From NCBI RefSeq assembly GCF_003751265.1, contig NZ_RJKN01000004.1:124001-188000 (forward strand): a stretch of 64,000 bases of DNA. The letters are read 5' to 3'. Of this stretch, positions 44,865-53,890 are shown one piece after another. The notes under the pieces were generated by a model. That model was not told where the DNA came from. It did no database searches and saw only the letters and a list, made by a program, of their open reading frames with translations. The stretch's first letter is position 1. The number at the start of each line of letters is the position of its first letter. Made by a program: the position numbers and the translations under genes. Source of the DNA: Pseudokineococcus lusitanus (GTDB lineage: Bacteria; Actinomycetota; Actinomycetes; Actinomycetales; Quadrisphaeraceae).

Positions 44865-46406
44865 TCAGCCGGTGGGCACGTCCTCGAGGAGGGCGGTGAG
44901 CACCTCCGGCAGGGCCGCGACGACGGCCTCGGCGTGCAGGGGTCCGCCCGCCGACGCCGCGGAGCCGGCGAGCCCGTGGACGGCGGTCCCGAGCGCCCCG
45001 GCGTCCGCGAGGTCGAGGCCCGCAGCCGCGAGGACGCCGACGACGCCGGCGAGGACGTCGCCGCTCCCGGCCGTCGCGAGCCACGGCGTGCCGTCGGCCT
45101 GCGAGCGCACGGGCACGGCCCCCGCGCCGGCCCGCCCCGGCGGGACGACGAGCGTCGTGCCGCCCTTGAGGAGGACGACGGCGCCCGTCGCGTCGGCGGC
45201 GCGCCGCGCGTGCTCGAGCGGGCGCGCCTCGACGTCGTCCCGCCCGCAGGGGGTCCCCAGCTGCCCGAGCAGGCGGGCCAGCTCCCCGGCGTGCGGCAGC
45301 AGGAGCGTCGGGCCGTCCCCGCGGGCGCCGTCGGCCAGCGCCGTCACGAGGGCCGGCAGGGCGCCGGCGTCGACGACGCACGGCACGTCCTCGGCGAGGG
45401 CGGCCCGCACGTGGTCGCCCTGCTCCTCGTCGTCCGGGTCCACCCCCGGCCCGAGGACCCACGCCTGCACGCGCCCCGGGCCGGGGACGACCTCGGGCCA
45501 GCGCGCCCGGACGAGGTCGGTGGGCCGCGCGGGCCCGAGGTAGCGCACCATCCCCGCCCCGGCGCGGGTCGCCGCGCCCGTCGCGAGGACGGCGGCCCCC
45601 GTGTACGTCGCGCCCCCGGCCACGACACCCACGACGCCGCGCGAGTACTTGTCCGAGGTGCCCGTCGGCCGGGGCCACCGCGCGGCGACGTCGGCGGCGC
45701 CGAGACGCTCGACGGCCGGGGCGCCGAGGTCGTCGGGCCGCAGCCCGATGCCGGCGACGACGACCCGGCCGGCGAGCGCCGAGGCCGGCGGCAGCAGCAG
45801 CGTCGGCTTGGCGGTGCCGAGGGCGACCGTCACGTCCGCCCGCACGCACGGCGCGCTCCCGGCGTCGACCGGGCCCGCGGGCACGGCCCCGGTGCCGACG
45901 TCCGTCCCGCTGGGGACGTCGACGGCGACGACCCGTGCGCCCCCGGCCGCCACCGCGCCGGCGAGGACGGCGGCGGTCCCGCGCAGGCCCGGGCGGCCGC
46001 CCGTGCCGAGCAGCCCGTCGACGACGACGTCCGCGGCCCCCACGGCGGCCCGGCCCGCGGCGCCCGCGGCCGCGTCCTCCGCCAGGACCCGCCCGCCCGC
46101 CCGGCGCAGGGCGGCGAGACCGGGCGCGTGGGCGGACGGCGTCGCGAGCAGCGCCGTCACGGCCGCCCCGCGGGCGGCCAGCAGCGCGCCCGCGTGCAGC
46201 GCGTCGCCGCCGTTGGTGCCGCCCCCGACGAGGAGGACGACGGCACCGCCGTAGACGCGCCCCGCCACGTCCCGCAGCTCCTGCCCGACGACCCGCGCGA
46301 GGGCCGCGGACGCGCGGGCGACGAGGGTGGCGAGGCCGTCGGGCAGCCCGGCCGCGACGGCCTCCTCGGCGGTGCGGACGACGTCGGCGGCGTGGGCGCG
46401 GATCAC
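44865..46406 (-). CDS. nnr: Bifunctional NAD(P)HX epimerase/dehydratase
   Basis: 513-residue repair enzyme that rescues hydrated NAD(P)H. The N-terminal epimerase (YjeF_N, about residues 1-215) shows VGGGTNGGDALHAGALLA and VAVDVPSGTD. The C-terminal ADP-dependent dehydratase (about 240-505) shows KYSRGVVGVVAGGATYTGAA, LPHAGELARLLG and the phosphate loop TAGSGDVLAGVVG. The GTG at 46406 has GGAGG 4 nt upstream and overlaps the acpS stop. Fusion of the two domains is usual in bacteria. It is part of the glmS-acpS-nnr run. Confidence 0.94.
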   Translation of the reverse strand: MIRAHAADVVRTAEEAVAAGLPDGLATLVARASAALARVVGQELRDVAGRVYGGAVVLLVGGGTNGGDALHAGALLAARGAAVTALLATPSAHAPGLAALRRAGGRVLAEDAAAGAAGRAAVGAADVVVDGLLGTGGRPGLRGTAAVLAGAVAAGGARVVAVDVPSGTDVGTGAVPAGPVDAGSAPCVRADVTVALGTAKPTLLLPPASALAGRVVVAGIGLRPDDLGAPAVERLGAADVAARWPRPTGTSDKYSRGVVGVVAGGATYTGAAVLATGAATRAGAGMVRYLGPARPTDLVRARWPEVVPGPGRVQAWVLGPGVDPDDEEQGDHVRAALAEDVPCVVDAGALPALVTALADGARGDGPTLLLPHAGELARLLGQLGTPCGRDDVEARPLEHARRAADATGAVVLLKGGTTLVVPPGRAGAGAVPVRSQADGTPWLATAGSGDVLAGVVGVLAAAGLDLADAGALGTAVHGLAGSAASAGGPLHAEAVVAALPEVLTALLEDVPTG

Positions 46407-46882
46407 GGGACCTCCGGGGCGGGCGACGGGGGCGACGGGGGCGGCACGAGCGGCGCGGCCGGCAGGGGCTGCGCGCGCTCGACGACGACGAAGGCGGTGG
46501 CCACCCCGCCGTCGTGGGACAGGGACAGGTGCACGGCGCCGGCGCCGAGCCGGGCGGCGAGGTCGGCCACGGTGCCGCGGAGCTCGAGCGAGGGGGCGCC
46601 GTGCTCGCCGCGGCGCACCCGGGCGTCCCGCCAGCGCAGGCCGGGCGGGGCGCCGAGGGCCTTGGCCACCGCCTCCTTCGCGGCGAAGCGCGCCGCCAGC
46701 GAGCGCGGCGCCAGGTCGGCCTCGTCGTCGTCGAAGAGCCGGCGGCGCAGGGCGCCGCCGCGGGCGTCGTCGCGCGCGAGCACGGCCGTGAAGCGGTCGA
46801 CGTCGACGACGTCGACGCCCACCCCGACGAGCAGCCCGCCCCCGACCGCACCGCCCGCGCCGTCCGCCCCCGCGGGGGTCAC
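46403..46882 (-). CDS. acpS: Holo-[acyl-carrier-protein] synthase
   Basis: 159-residue 4'-phosphopantetheinyl transferase that activates acyl carrier protein using CoA. The two metal-binding motifs are clear: GVGVDVVDVDRF near residues 18-29 and RFAAKEAVAKALG near 63-75. Extensions at both ends (Gly/Ala-rich N-terminus; Pro-rich C-terminus PLVPPPSPPSPAPEVP) make it longer than the usual 120 residues. The GTG at 46882 overlaps the glmS stop and its own stop overlaps nnr. Confidence 0.94.
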   Translation of the reverse strand: MTPAGADGAGGAVGGGLLVGVGVDVVDVDRFTAVLARDDARGGALRRRLFDDDEADLAPRSLAARFAAKEAVAKALGAPPGLRWRDARVRRGEHGAPSLELRGTVADLAARLGAGAVHLSLSHDGGVATAFVVVERAQPLPAAPLVPPPSPPSPAPEVP

Positions 46883-48768
46883 TCGACGGTGACCGACTTC
46901 GCGAGGTTGCGCGGCTGGTCGACGTCGAGGCCCTTGGCGGCGGCCAGCTCGGCGGCGAAGACCTGGAGCGGGACGACGGTGAGCAGCGGCATGAGCAGCG
47001 GCGGGCACGCGGGGACGGAGATGACCTCCTCGGCGAAGGGCGCCACGCCCTCGTCCCCCTCCTCGGCGATGACGAGGGTGCGGGCGCCGCGCGCCCGGAT
47101 CTCCTGGATGTTGGAGACCACCTTGCCGTGCAGGCCGTGCGGGCTCGAGGGCGGCGGCACGACGACGAAGACGGGCTGCCCGGCCTCGATCAGCGCGATC
47201 GGCCCGTGCTTGAGCTCGCCCGCCGCGAAGCCCTCGGCGTGGATGTAGGCGAGCTCCTTGAGCTTGAGCGCCCCCTCCAGCGCCACGGGGTAGCCGACGT
47301 GCCGGCCGAGGAAGAGGACCGAGCGCGAGTCCGCCATGAAGCGCGCGATCTCCCGCACGCGGTCGAGGCCGTCGAGGACGGTCTGGACCTTCTCCGGCAT
47401 GGCGTGGAGCTCGGTGAGCACCTCCTTGACGAGCTCGGCGCTCGCCGTGCCGCGGAGGCGGCCGAGGTAGAGGCCGAGGAGGTAGCACGCGGTGATCTGC
47501 GCGAGGAAGGCCTTCGTCGAGGCGACGGCGATCTCCGGCCCGGCGTGCGTGTAGAGGACGGCGTCGGACTCCCGGGGGATCGTCGCCCCGTTGGTGTTGC
47601 AGATCGAGAGGGTGCGGGCGCCGAGCTCGCGCGCGTGCCGCACGGCCATGAGCGTGTCCATCGTCTCGCCCGACTGGGAGATCGAGACGACGAGCGTCCG
47701 CTCGTCGACGACGGGGTCGCGGTACCGGAACTCGTGGGCGTACTCGACCTCGACGGGGATCCGGCACCAGTGCTCGACGGCGTACTTGGCCACCTGCCCG
47801 GCGTAGCTCGACGTCCCGCACGAGATGACGACGACCTTGTCGACGGCGGCGAGCTCCTCCGTGGGGATGCGCACCTCGTCGAGGACCAGGCGGCCCTGCT
47901 CGTCGCTGCGGCCGAGCAGCGTGTCGGCGACGGCGCGGGGCTGCTCGTCGATCTCCTTCGCCATGAAGGACGGGTAGCCGCCCTTCTCGGCGGCGGCGAC
48001 GTCCCAGTCGACGTGGAAGGGCGACCCCTCGACGGGCTCGCCGTCGAAGGTCGTGATGGCGGCCCCGTCGGCCGTGATGGTCACGACCTCGTCCTGCCCG
48101 AGCGCGAGCGCCGAGCGGGTGCGGGAGATGAAGGCCGCGACGTCCGAGCCGAGGAAGGTCTCGCCGTCGCCGAGCCCGACGACGAGGGGGGAGCTGCGGC
48201 GGGCGCCGACGACGGTGCCGGGCTCGTGCGCGCGGACGGCGAGGAGCGTGAAGGCCCCCTCGAGGCGGCGGCAGGTCCGCCGCACGGCCTCCGTCAGCGC
48301 CTCGGCCCCGGTCTGCCCGCCCTCGCGGACCCGGCCCAGCTCGCGGGCGAGGACGTGCGCGGCGATCTCGGTGTCGGTCTCCGACACGGGCGTCACGCCC
48401 GCGGCGGCGAGCTCGGCGCGCAGCGCGGCGAAGTTCTCGATGATGCCGTTGTGGATGACGGCCACCTCGTCCTCGCCCTCGCCGGCGAGGTGCGGGTGGG
48501 CGTTGACGTCGGTCGGGCCGCCGTGGGTCGCCCAGCGGGTGTGCCCGATGCCGGTGGCCGACGGCGGCAGCGGCGACGCCTCGAGGAGGTCGCGGAGGTT
48601 GACGAGCTTGCCGGCCTTCTTGCGGACCTCGAGGCCCCCGTCGGGCCCCACGAGCGCCACGCCGGCCGAGTCGTAGCCGCGGTACTCCAGCCGCGCCAGG
48701 CCGTCGACGACGACCTCCAGCGCCGCACCCGTGCCCGGCGTCCCGACGTAGCCCACGATCCCGCACAT
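46879..48768 (-). CDS. glmS: Glutamine--fructose-6-phosphate aminotransferase (isomerising)
   Basis: 629-residue glucosamine-6-phosphate synthase, first step to UDP-GlcNAc. The N-terminus [12 protein letters not shown] exposes the nucleophilic Cys after Met removal; the glutaminase domain spans about 1-240, and two SIS sugar-isomerase domains follow ([42 protein letters not shown]). The C-terminus is [13 protein letters not shown] as in the family. The ATG at 48768 has TACCCT ending 7 nt upstream, hence leaderless, and no glmS ribozyme. glmM, the next enzyme of the pathway, is 2.4 kb away on the same strand. Confidence 0.98.
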   Translation of the reverse strand: MCGIVGYVGTPGTGAALEVVVDGLARLEYRGYDSAGVALVGPDGGLEVRKKAGKLVNLRDLLEASPLPPSATGIGHTRWATHGGPTDVNAHPHLAGEGEDEVAVIHNGIIENFAALRAELAAAGVTPVSETDTEIAAHVLARELGRVREGGQTGAEALTEAVRRTCRRLEGAFTLLAVRAHEPGTVVGARRSSPLVVGLGDGETFLGSDVAAFISRTRSALALGQDEVVTITADGAAITTFDGEPVEGSPFHVDWDVAAAEKGGYPSFMAKEIDEQPRAVADTLLGRSDEQGRLVLDEVRIPTEELAAVDKVVVISCGTSSYAGQVAKYAVEHWCRIPVEVEYAHEFRYRDPVVDERTLVVSISQSGETMDTLMAVRHARELGARTLSICNTNGATIPRESDAVLYTHAGPEIAVASTKAFLAQITACYLLGLYLGRLRGTASAELVKEVLTELHAMPEKVQTVLDGLDRVREIARFMADSRSVLFLGRHVGYPVALEGALKLKELAYIHAEGFAAGELKHGPIALIEAGQPVFVVVPPPSSPHGLHGKVVSNIQEIRARGARTLVIAEEGDEGVAPFAEEVISVPACPPLLMPLLTVVPLQVFAAELAAAKGLDVDQPRNLAKSVTVE

Positions 48769-48775
48769 GCGGCTC

Positions 48776-48781
48776 AGGGTA
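48776..48781 (-). promoter_or_regulatory. -10 hexamer for leaderless glmS
   Basis: TACCCT on the minus strand ends 7 nt before the glmS ATG. Confidence 0.6.
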
Positions 48782-48890
48782 GGTGCGCCGCCGGTGCCGC
48801 CCGTGCCGCGACGTGCCGCGGGACGCCCGTCGGCACCGGCCGGCCGGGGCCCCCGGCCGGTCGCGTGCCGTCCACCCCCGCGTCACCTGG

Positions 48891-48896
48891 CAGCAT
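48891..48896 (+). promoter_or_regulatory. -10 hexamer for leaderless coaA
   Basis: CAGCAT ends 8 nt before the GTG at 48905, the same CANNNT variant and context (GGCAGCATC) as at 25722. Confidence 0.45.
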
Positions 48897-48904
48897 CGGC
48901 GCCC

Positions 48905-49852
48905 GTGGCCGAGTCGTCGGAGTCCTCCCCCTACGTCGAGCTCGACCGGGCGGCGTGGAGCGCGCTGGCGCCGTCGACGCCGCTCCGGCTCTCCGAGGAG
49001 GACCTGGCGAGCCTGCGGGGGCTCGGCGAGCCCATCGACCTCGCCGAGGTCGAGGAGGTCTACCTCCCCCTCTCCCGCCTCCTCCAGCTGTACGTCGAGG
49101 CGTCCCGCGCGCTGCACGCGGCCCGCACGGCGTTCCTCGGCGAGCAGACCGCGCCGACGACCTTCGTCGTCGGCGTCGCCGGCTCCGTCGCCGTGGGCAA
49201 GTCGACGACGGCGCGGGTGCTGCGCGAGGTCCTCGCGCGCTGGCCGGCGACGCCGCGCGTCGAGCTCGTGACGACGGACGGCTTCCTGCGGCCCAACGCC
49301 GAGCTGGAGCGCCGGGGGCTGCTGGAGCGCAAGGGCTTCCCCGAGTCCTACGACCGCCGCGCCCTGCTGCGCTTCGTCAAGGACGTGAAGTCGGGCGTCC
49401 CCGAGGTGCGGGCGCCGGTCTACAGCCACCTCGTCTACGACATCGTCCCGGGCGCCGAGGTCGTCGTCCGCCAGCCCGACGTCCTCCTCGTCGAGGGGCT
49501 CAACGTCCTGCAGCCGGCCCGTCCGCGCACCGACGGGCGGCTGGGGCTCGCCGTCGGCGACTACTTCGACTTCACGATCTACGTCGACGCCCGGACGGCC
49601 GACGTGCGCCGCTGGTACGTCGAGCGCTTCCTCCGGCTGCGGGAGACCGCCTTCGCCCGCCCCGAGTCCTACTTCCGGCGCTTCGCCGGCCTGTCGGACG
49701 ACCAGGCGGTCGCCCTCGCCGAGCAGATCTGGGGCGCCGTCAACGAGCCGAACCTCGTCGAGAACGTCCTCCCGACGCGGGGCCGCGCCTCCCTCGTGCT
49801 CACGAAGGACGCCGACCACACCGTGCGCCGGGTCCGGCTGCGCAAGGTCTGA
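48905..49852 (+). CDS. coaA: Pantothenate kinase, type I
   Basis: 315-residue prokaryotic type I pantothenate kinase, the entry step of CoA synthesis. It starts [21 protein letters not shown], the family's YVEFDR.qW-like N-terminus. Walker A is [17 protein letters not shown] near residue 98, followed by [21 protein letters not shown] and [10 protein letters not shown]. The length matches the family. The GTG at 48905 is leaderless; a longer frame upstream overlaps glmS regulatory sequence and is not used. It is divergent from glmS and convergent with the GNAT gene across a repeat-filled gap. Confidence 0.96.
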   Translation: MAESSESSPYVELDRAAWSALAPSTPLRLSEEDLASLRGLGEPIDLAEVEEVYLPLSRLLQLYVEASRALHAARTAFLGEQTAPTTFVVGVAGSVAVGKSTTARVLREVLARWPATPRVELVTTDGFLRPNAELERRGLLERKGFPESYDRRALLRFVKDVKSGVPEVRAPVYSHLVYDIVPGAEVVVRQPDVLLVEGLNVLQPARPRTDGRLGLAVGDYFDFTIYVDARTADVRRWYVERFLRLRETAFARPESYFRRFAGLSDDQAVALAEQIWGAVNEPNLVENVLPTRGRASLVLTKDADHTVRRVRLRKV

Positions 49853-49860
49853 CGTCCCGC

Positions 49861-49980
49861 GGCAGCAGGGCGCCGGAGCGCCACCCGCGACACCGCCGGG
49901 GCACATGGGCGCCGCAGCGCCACCCACGGGGCTCCTCGGGGGGACGACGGCGCCGACGTGCCTCGCCGCAGCGGCAGCAG
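49861..49980. repeat. Intergenic repeat, about 40-bp unit, family A (second locus)
   Basis: Three diverged units (cores at about 49868, 49907 and 49948; spacings 39 and 41) with GGCAGCAGGGCGCC followed by G(T/C)GCC. It resembles the array at 16460-16612, notably GGCGCCGACGTGCC in the last unit. It fills the gap between convergent coaA and the GNAT gene. Confidence 0.65.
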
Positions 49981-49983
49981 GGG

Positions 49984-51090
49984 TCAGGCGCGGCCGACGA
50001 CGGCGCGCACCGCGGCGACGTCGGCCTGGATCTCGTGCAGCTCCTCGACCGGCCGGAAGCCCATGGCCTCGTTGACGGCGACCATCGGGCCGTTCGAGGC
50101 GGCGTTCCACGTCCGCACCGCCCGGAGGCCGTCCGCCCAGCCCTCGGCGCGGCCGTCGGCCAGCGCCGCGTCCAGCGTCGCGAGCTTGAGCAGCAGGCCG
50201 AGGCGGTGGCCGCGGTGCCCGGGCAGGACGAGCGTGTCCTCCTGCCGCAGCACGTCGGGCTCGTGGGCGCTGCGCTGGAGGACCGAGTAGGCGGCCACCG
50301 CGCCGTCCTCGCGCCGTCGGGCGAGGGCCGTCCACATCCGCCGGCCCAGCCGGACGTCCCGCGCGTGCCGGGCGAGCACCTTCGCCGCGTCGACGGCCTC
50401 GGGCTCGACGACGAGGGCGTCCTGCGGGGCCTCGGCGAGCATGCGCGAGGACAGGCCGGCGACGGCCTCCGCGTCCTCCCCCGACGGCGCGCCGCGCAGC
50501 ACCTCCCACCGGTAGCCCGCGGCGTGGGGCAGCGCGGCGGCCCGGAGCCGCTCGAGGGCCTCCGCCGCGGCCGGGTCCGGCGGGACCGGCATCTCGCGGC
50601 GGACGTCGGCGACGCCGAGGGTGAATCCCCACCGCGTCGTGGCGACGGCACCCGGCCAGGTCCCGGGCTCCCGGCCCACGGGCAGGGCCACCTCGCCGAG
50701 GACGCGGGGCCGGCCCAGCCGCTCCGCGAGGTCGCAGACGGCCCGGGCGAGGGCGGAGCCGACCCCCTGCCGGCGGTGCGCGGGCGGCACGGCCAGGTCG
50801 GCCGAGACGAGGTCACGGTTGTCGTCGAGGGGGACGTCGACGAGACCGGCGCCCACGACGCGCCCGTCCGCGTCCGTCGCGGTGAGCAGCCGCACGTCCT
50901 CCCCGGGCTGCCGGTCCGCGACGACGAGCCTCGCCTCGGCGCGCGGCCACACGGACGCGGTCGGCAGGTCACCGCCCAGCCCCGCCTCGAGGGCGGAGAA
51001 CCAGGCGTCGAAGCGTGAGGCGAGGAAGGCGGGGTCGTCGCCGGCGCACTCGACGACGGAGACGGCGGCCGGGCGCGGCGAGGAGGTCAC
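49984..51090 (-). CDS. Tandem-GNAT N-acetyltransferase
   Basis: 368-residue protein with two GNAT domains. The first (about 60-170) has the acetyl-CoA site SADLAVPPAHRRQGVGSALARAV. The second (about 225-365) has VLPGHRGHRLGLLLKLATL and ends in AVNEAMGFRPVEELHEI. This two-domain layout occurs in mycothiol synthase-like and other actinobacterial acetyltransferases, but the sequence does not identify the substrate. The GTG at 51090 is preceded by CAGGGT at 6 nt, suggesting a leaderless start. It is separated from glmM by 65 nt on the same strand. Confidence 0.85.
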   Translation of the reverse strand: MTSSPRPAAVSVVECAGDDPAFLASRFDAWFSALEAGLGGDLPTASVWPRAEARLVVADRQPGEDVRLLTATDADGRVVGAGLVDVPLDDNRDLVSADLAVPPAHRRQGVGSALARAVCDLAERLGRPRVLGEVALPVGREPGTWPGAVATTRWGFTLGVADVRREMPVPPDPAAAEALERLRAAALPHAAGYRWEVLRGAPSGEDAEAVAGLSSRMLAEAPQDALVVEPEAVDAAKVLARHARDVRLGRRMWTALARRREDGAVAAYSVLQRSAHEPDVLRQEDTLVLPGHRGHRLGLLLKLATLDAALADGRAEGWADGLRAVRTWNAASNGPMVAVNEAMGFRPVEELHEIQADVAAVRAVVGRA

Positions 51091-51096
51091 GCGCCG

Positions 51097-51102
51097 ACCC
51101 TG
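51097..51102 (-). promoter_or_regulatory. Possible -10 for leaderless GNAT gene
   Basis: CAGGGT on the minus strand ends 6 nt before the GTG; the same hexamer and spacing occur before the DUF5709 gene. Confidence 0.4.
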
Positions 51103-51155
51103 GCGAGGCCCGGGGCGTGCCGTCCAGCGCTTTCCCGGCACGGGCCGGCGGCGGG

Positions 51156-52511
51156 TCAGTCCTCGCGCAGCGCCAGGCGGTCGCGCACCACGCCGGCCAG
51201 CCGGTCGGCGACGTCCTGCGCCTGCTCGGCGGTCGGCGCCTCGACCATGACCCGGACGAGCGGCTCCGTGCCGGACGGCCGCAGGAGCACCCGACCGGTC
51301 TCCCCCAGGTCGGCCTCGGCCGCGGCGACGGCGTCGCGGACGCCCGGGTCGGTGCCCGCGGCGGACCGGTCGACCCCGGCGACGTTGACGAGGACCTGCG
51401 GCAGCCGGCGCACGACGCCCGCCAGCTCGGCGAGGGGGCGGCCCGTGGCGGCCACGCGCGCGAGGAGGTGCAGCGCCGTCAGCACGCCGTCGCCGGTCGT
51501 CGCGTGGTCGAGCAGGAGGACGTGCCCGGACTGCTCGCCGCCGAGCGTGTACCCGCCGCGCCGCATCTCCTCGAGGACGTAGCGGTCGCCGACGGCGGTG
51601 CGGACGCACCGGATGCCGGCCTCCTCCATCGCGAGGGTGAGCCCGAGGTTGCTCATGACGGTGGTGACGAGGACGTCGTCCGCCAGCGCCCCCGCCTCCT
51701 TCAGGCCGAGGGCGAGGACGCCCATGACCTGGTCGCCGTCGACGAGGGCGCCGGTGGCGTCGACCGCGAGGCAGCGGTCGGCGTCGCCGTCCCAGGCCAC
51801 GCCGAGGTCGGCGCCGTGGGCGACGACGGCCTCCTGGAGCACGCCCGGGTGCGTCGAGCCGACGCCGTCGTTGATGTTGACGCCGTCCGGCTCCGCGCCG
51901 ACGACGAGCACCTCGGCCCCGGCCGTCCGCAGCGCCAGCGGGCCGAGCTCGGAGGCCGCCCCGTGGGCGCAGTCGACGACGACGCGCAGCCCCTCGAGCC
52001 GGTGCGGCACGGCCGCGCCGAGGGCCCGCGCCCACGCCCGCCCGGCCTCGTCGTCGCGCCGGACGCGTCCGACGGCCGCCCCCGTCGGCCGGGCCCACGC
52101 CTCGCCGCTGCGCCGCTCGATGGCGTCCTCCACGTCGTCGGGCAGCTTGTGGCCGCCGCGCGCGAAGAACTTGATGCCGTTGTCGGCCATGGGGTTGTGC
52201 GAGGCCGAGAGGACGACGCCGAGGTCCGCGCCCGAGGAGGCCACGATGGCCGCCACCGCCGGGGTGGGGACGACGCCGACGTCGTCGACGTCCACGCCGG
52301 CGCTCGCGAGGCCCGCCGTCACCGCGGCGGAGAGGAACTCGCCCGAGGCGCGGGGGTCGCGGCCGACGACGGCGCGCGGCCGGTGGCCGCTGAAGGCCCC
52401 CCGGTCGGCGAGCACGTGCGCGGCCGCGACCGACAGGTCGAGCGCCAGCTCCGCCGTGACGGCGACGTTCGCGACGCCCCGCACCCCGTCCGTGCCGAAG
52501 AGCCTGCCCAC
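51156..52511 (-). CDS. glmM: Phosphoglucosamine mutase
   Basis: 451-residue enzyme converting glucosamine-6-phosphate to glucosamine-1-phosphate. It begins [15 protein letters not shown], has the phosphoserine loop [18 protein letters not shown], the metal site [14 protein letters not shown], the sugar-binding GGEQSGH and the C-terminal phosphate loop [14 protein letters not shown]. The GTG at 52511 has AGGAGG about 5 nt upstream. It follows rpsI on the same strand after a strong terminator, a common actinobacterial order. With glmS nearby it supplies the cell-wall amino-sugar pathway. Confidence 0.97.
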   Translation of the reverse strand: MGRLFGTDGVRGVANVAVTAELALDLSVAAAHVLADRGAFSGHRPRAVVGRDPRASGEFLSAAVTAGLASAGVDVDDVGVVPTPAVAAIVASSGADLGVVLSASHNPMADNGIKFFARGGHKLPDDVEDAIERRSGEAWARPTGAAVGRVRRDDEAGRAWARALGAAVPHRLEGLRVVVDCAHGAASELGPLALRTAGAEVLVVGAEPDGVNINDGVGSTHPGVLQEAVVAHGADLGVAWDGDADRCLAVDATGALVDGDQVMGVLALGLKEAGALADDVLVTTVMSNLGLTLAMEEAGIRCVRTAVGDRYVLEEMRRGGYTLGGEQSGHVLLLDHATTGDGVLTALHLLARVAATGRPLAELAGVVRRLPQVLVNVAGVDRSAAGTDPGVRDAVAAAEADLGETGRVLLRPSGTEPLVRVMVEAPTAEQAQDVADRLAGVVRDRLALRED

Positions 52512-52594
52512 TGGTCCTCCTGGTCGTCGCGTGCCGTCGTGCCCGGGCCGGCCCCGGGGCCGGTCGTCCACGGCCGCGGACGGCCCCGGACGCA

Positions 52595-52630
52595 CGAAGG
52601 CCCCGGGGTGGTCGAACCCCGGGGCCTTCG
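52595..52630 (-). terminator. Terminator of rplM-rpsI
   Basis: Perfect 14-bp stem (CGAAGGCCCCGGGG with 52617-52630) and 8-nt loop, 9 nt after the rpsI stop. No T-tract follows. Confidence 0.8.
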
Positions 52631-52639
52631 GAGCGCAGG

Positions 52640-53152
52640 TCAGCGCTTGGAGTACTGAGGCGCCTTGCGGGCCTTCTTCAGACCGGCCTTCTTGCGCTCC
52701 TTGACCCGCGCGTCACGGGTGAGGAAGCCGGCCTTCTTCAGCGTGGCGCGGTTGGCCTCGACGTCCACGGCGTTGAGCGCGCGGGCGATGCCGAGGCGCA
52801 GGGCGCCGGCCTGGCCGGAGGGGCCGCCGCCGTCGATGCGCGCGACGACGTCGAAGCGGCCCTGGAGCTCGGTGACCGTGAACGGGTCGTTGACGAGCTG
52901 CTGGTGGACCTTGTTGGGGAAGTAGGCCGCGAGCTCGCGGCCGTTGACCGAGTACTGGCCGGTGCCCGGGACGATCCGGACGCGGGCCACGGCCTCCTTG
53001 CGACGGCCGGTGGCCATCGCGGGGGCCACGATGCTCGAGCCGCCGCCCACGGTGGGGGCGCTCTCGCTCGTGTAGCTGCTGGGGGCGTCGTCCTCGACGG
53101 TGGTGTCGAGACCGCCGTCCTGGTAGTCGGTGGAGTCGGTCTGCACGGTCAC
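52640..53152 (-). CDS. rpsI: 30S ribosomal protein S9 with N-terminal extension
   Basis: 170-residue S9. The conserved part starts near residue 46 ([15 protein letters not shown]) and runs through the C-terminal [17 protein letters not shown] that reaches the P-site tRNA. The first 45 residues are an acidic, Ser/Thr-rich extension ([18 protein letters not shown]) not found in typical S9. An internal start at that Met would give a normal-length S9, but the GTG at 53152 has a GGAGAC site 4-5 nt upstream and sits 43 nt after rplM, so the long form is preferred. Confidence 0.93.
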   Translation of the reverse strand: MTVQTDSTDYQDGGLDTTVEDDAPSSYTSESAPTVGGGSSIVAPAMATGRRKEAVARVRIVPGTGQYSVNGRELAAYFPNKVHQQLVNDPFTVTELQGRFDVVARIDGGGPSGQAGALRLGIARALNAVDVEANRATLKKAGFLTRDARVKERKKAGLKKARKAPQYSKR

Positions 53153-53195
53153 GGGTGTCTCCTCGGGAACGGGTGCTGGGCCGGGCGCGAGGGGG

Positions 53196-53639
53196 CTACT
53201 GCGCGACCTGGGTGATCTGGAACTGCTGCGGCTGCTGCGCGCCGTGGGGGTGCGACGGGCCCGAGTAGACCTTGAGCTTCTTGATCATGGCCCGGCCGAG
53301 CGTCGTCTTGGGGAGCATCCCGCGGACGGCCTTCTCGACGGCCTTCTCGGGGTTCTTCTCGAGCAGCTCGGTGTAGGAGGTCGCCGTGAGGCCGCCCGGG
53401 TAGCCCGAGTGGCGGTAGGCGATCTTCTGGTCCCGCTTGCTGCCGGTCAGGGCGACCTTGTCCGCGTTGACGACGACGACGAAGTCGCCGGTGTCGACGT
53501 GGGGCGCGTAGGTCGTCTTGTGCTTGCCGCGCAGCAGCGACGCCACGTGGGTCGCGAGGCGGCCGAGGACGACGTCGTCGGCGTCGATGACGAGCCACCG
53601 ACGCTCGACGTCGGCGGGCTTGGGGGAGAACGTGCGCAC
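53196..53639 (-). CDS. rplM: 50S ribosomal protein L13
   Basis: 147-residue L13, an early-assembly protein of the large subunit. It begins [20 protein letters not shown], with [17 protein letters not shown], the [20 protein letters not shown] core and the C-terminal [17 protein letters not shown]. The GTG at 53639 is the start used by the family in actinobacteria. It is the first gene of the rplM-rpsI operon, read from a promoter 190-220 nt upstream with a long leader. Confidence 0.97.
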   Translation of the reverse strand: MRTFSPKPADVERRWLVIDADDVVLGRLATHVASLLRGKHKTTYAPHVDTGDFVVVVNADKVALTGSKRDQKIAYRHSGYPGGLTATSYTELLEKNPEKAVEKAVRGMLPKTTLGRAMIKKLKVYSGPSHPHGAQQPQQFQITQVAQ

Positions 53640-53667
53640 GGTCGTTGCCTTCGTCCTGTCGGGGTCG

Positions 53668-53692
53668 TCTCGCGATGTCTCGCGATGTCTCG
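53668..53692. repeat. 10-bp tandem repeat in the rplM leader
   Basis: TCTCGCGATG occurs twice in tandem followed by a partial third copy, inside the 5' leader of rplM-rpsI. Confidence 0.7.
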
Positions 53693-53827
53693 GTCCTGCG
53701 CTGCCGGGCTGCCTCGTCCCGGGTAGCCGCGGCAGTCCTCCGGGTGTGGTGCACCCCGGCGGCCGCGCGGCCCGGCGAGACGGACGTGGCTGCCGCAGGG
53801 CATGGCACGACCCGGAACTCGCGGACC

Positions 53828-53857
53828 ACTGTACGAGCAGCCCACCGGGCGGGTCAA
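53828..53857 (-). promoter_or_regulatory. rplM-rpsI promoter
   Basis: On the minus strand, TTGACC (53857-53852), an 18-nt spacer and TACAGT (53833-53828). It predicts a leader of about 180 nt before rplM, long enough for autoregulatory RNA structure. The rest of the gap 53640-53890 holds no gene. Confidence 0.7.
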
Positions 53858-53890
53858 AAGCGGTCCGGCGGCCGGGTCGGGCCGGCACCG

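Noticed and set aside
48769-48904. Possible glmS ribozyme or riboswitch upstream of glmS
   Set aside because: The -10 hexamer lies 7 nt before the ATG, leaving no leader; the glmS ribozyme is essentially a Firmicutes feature.
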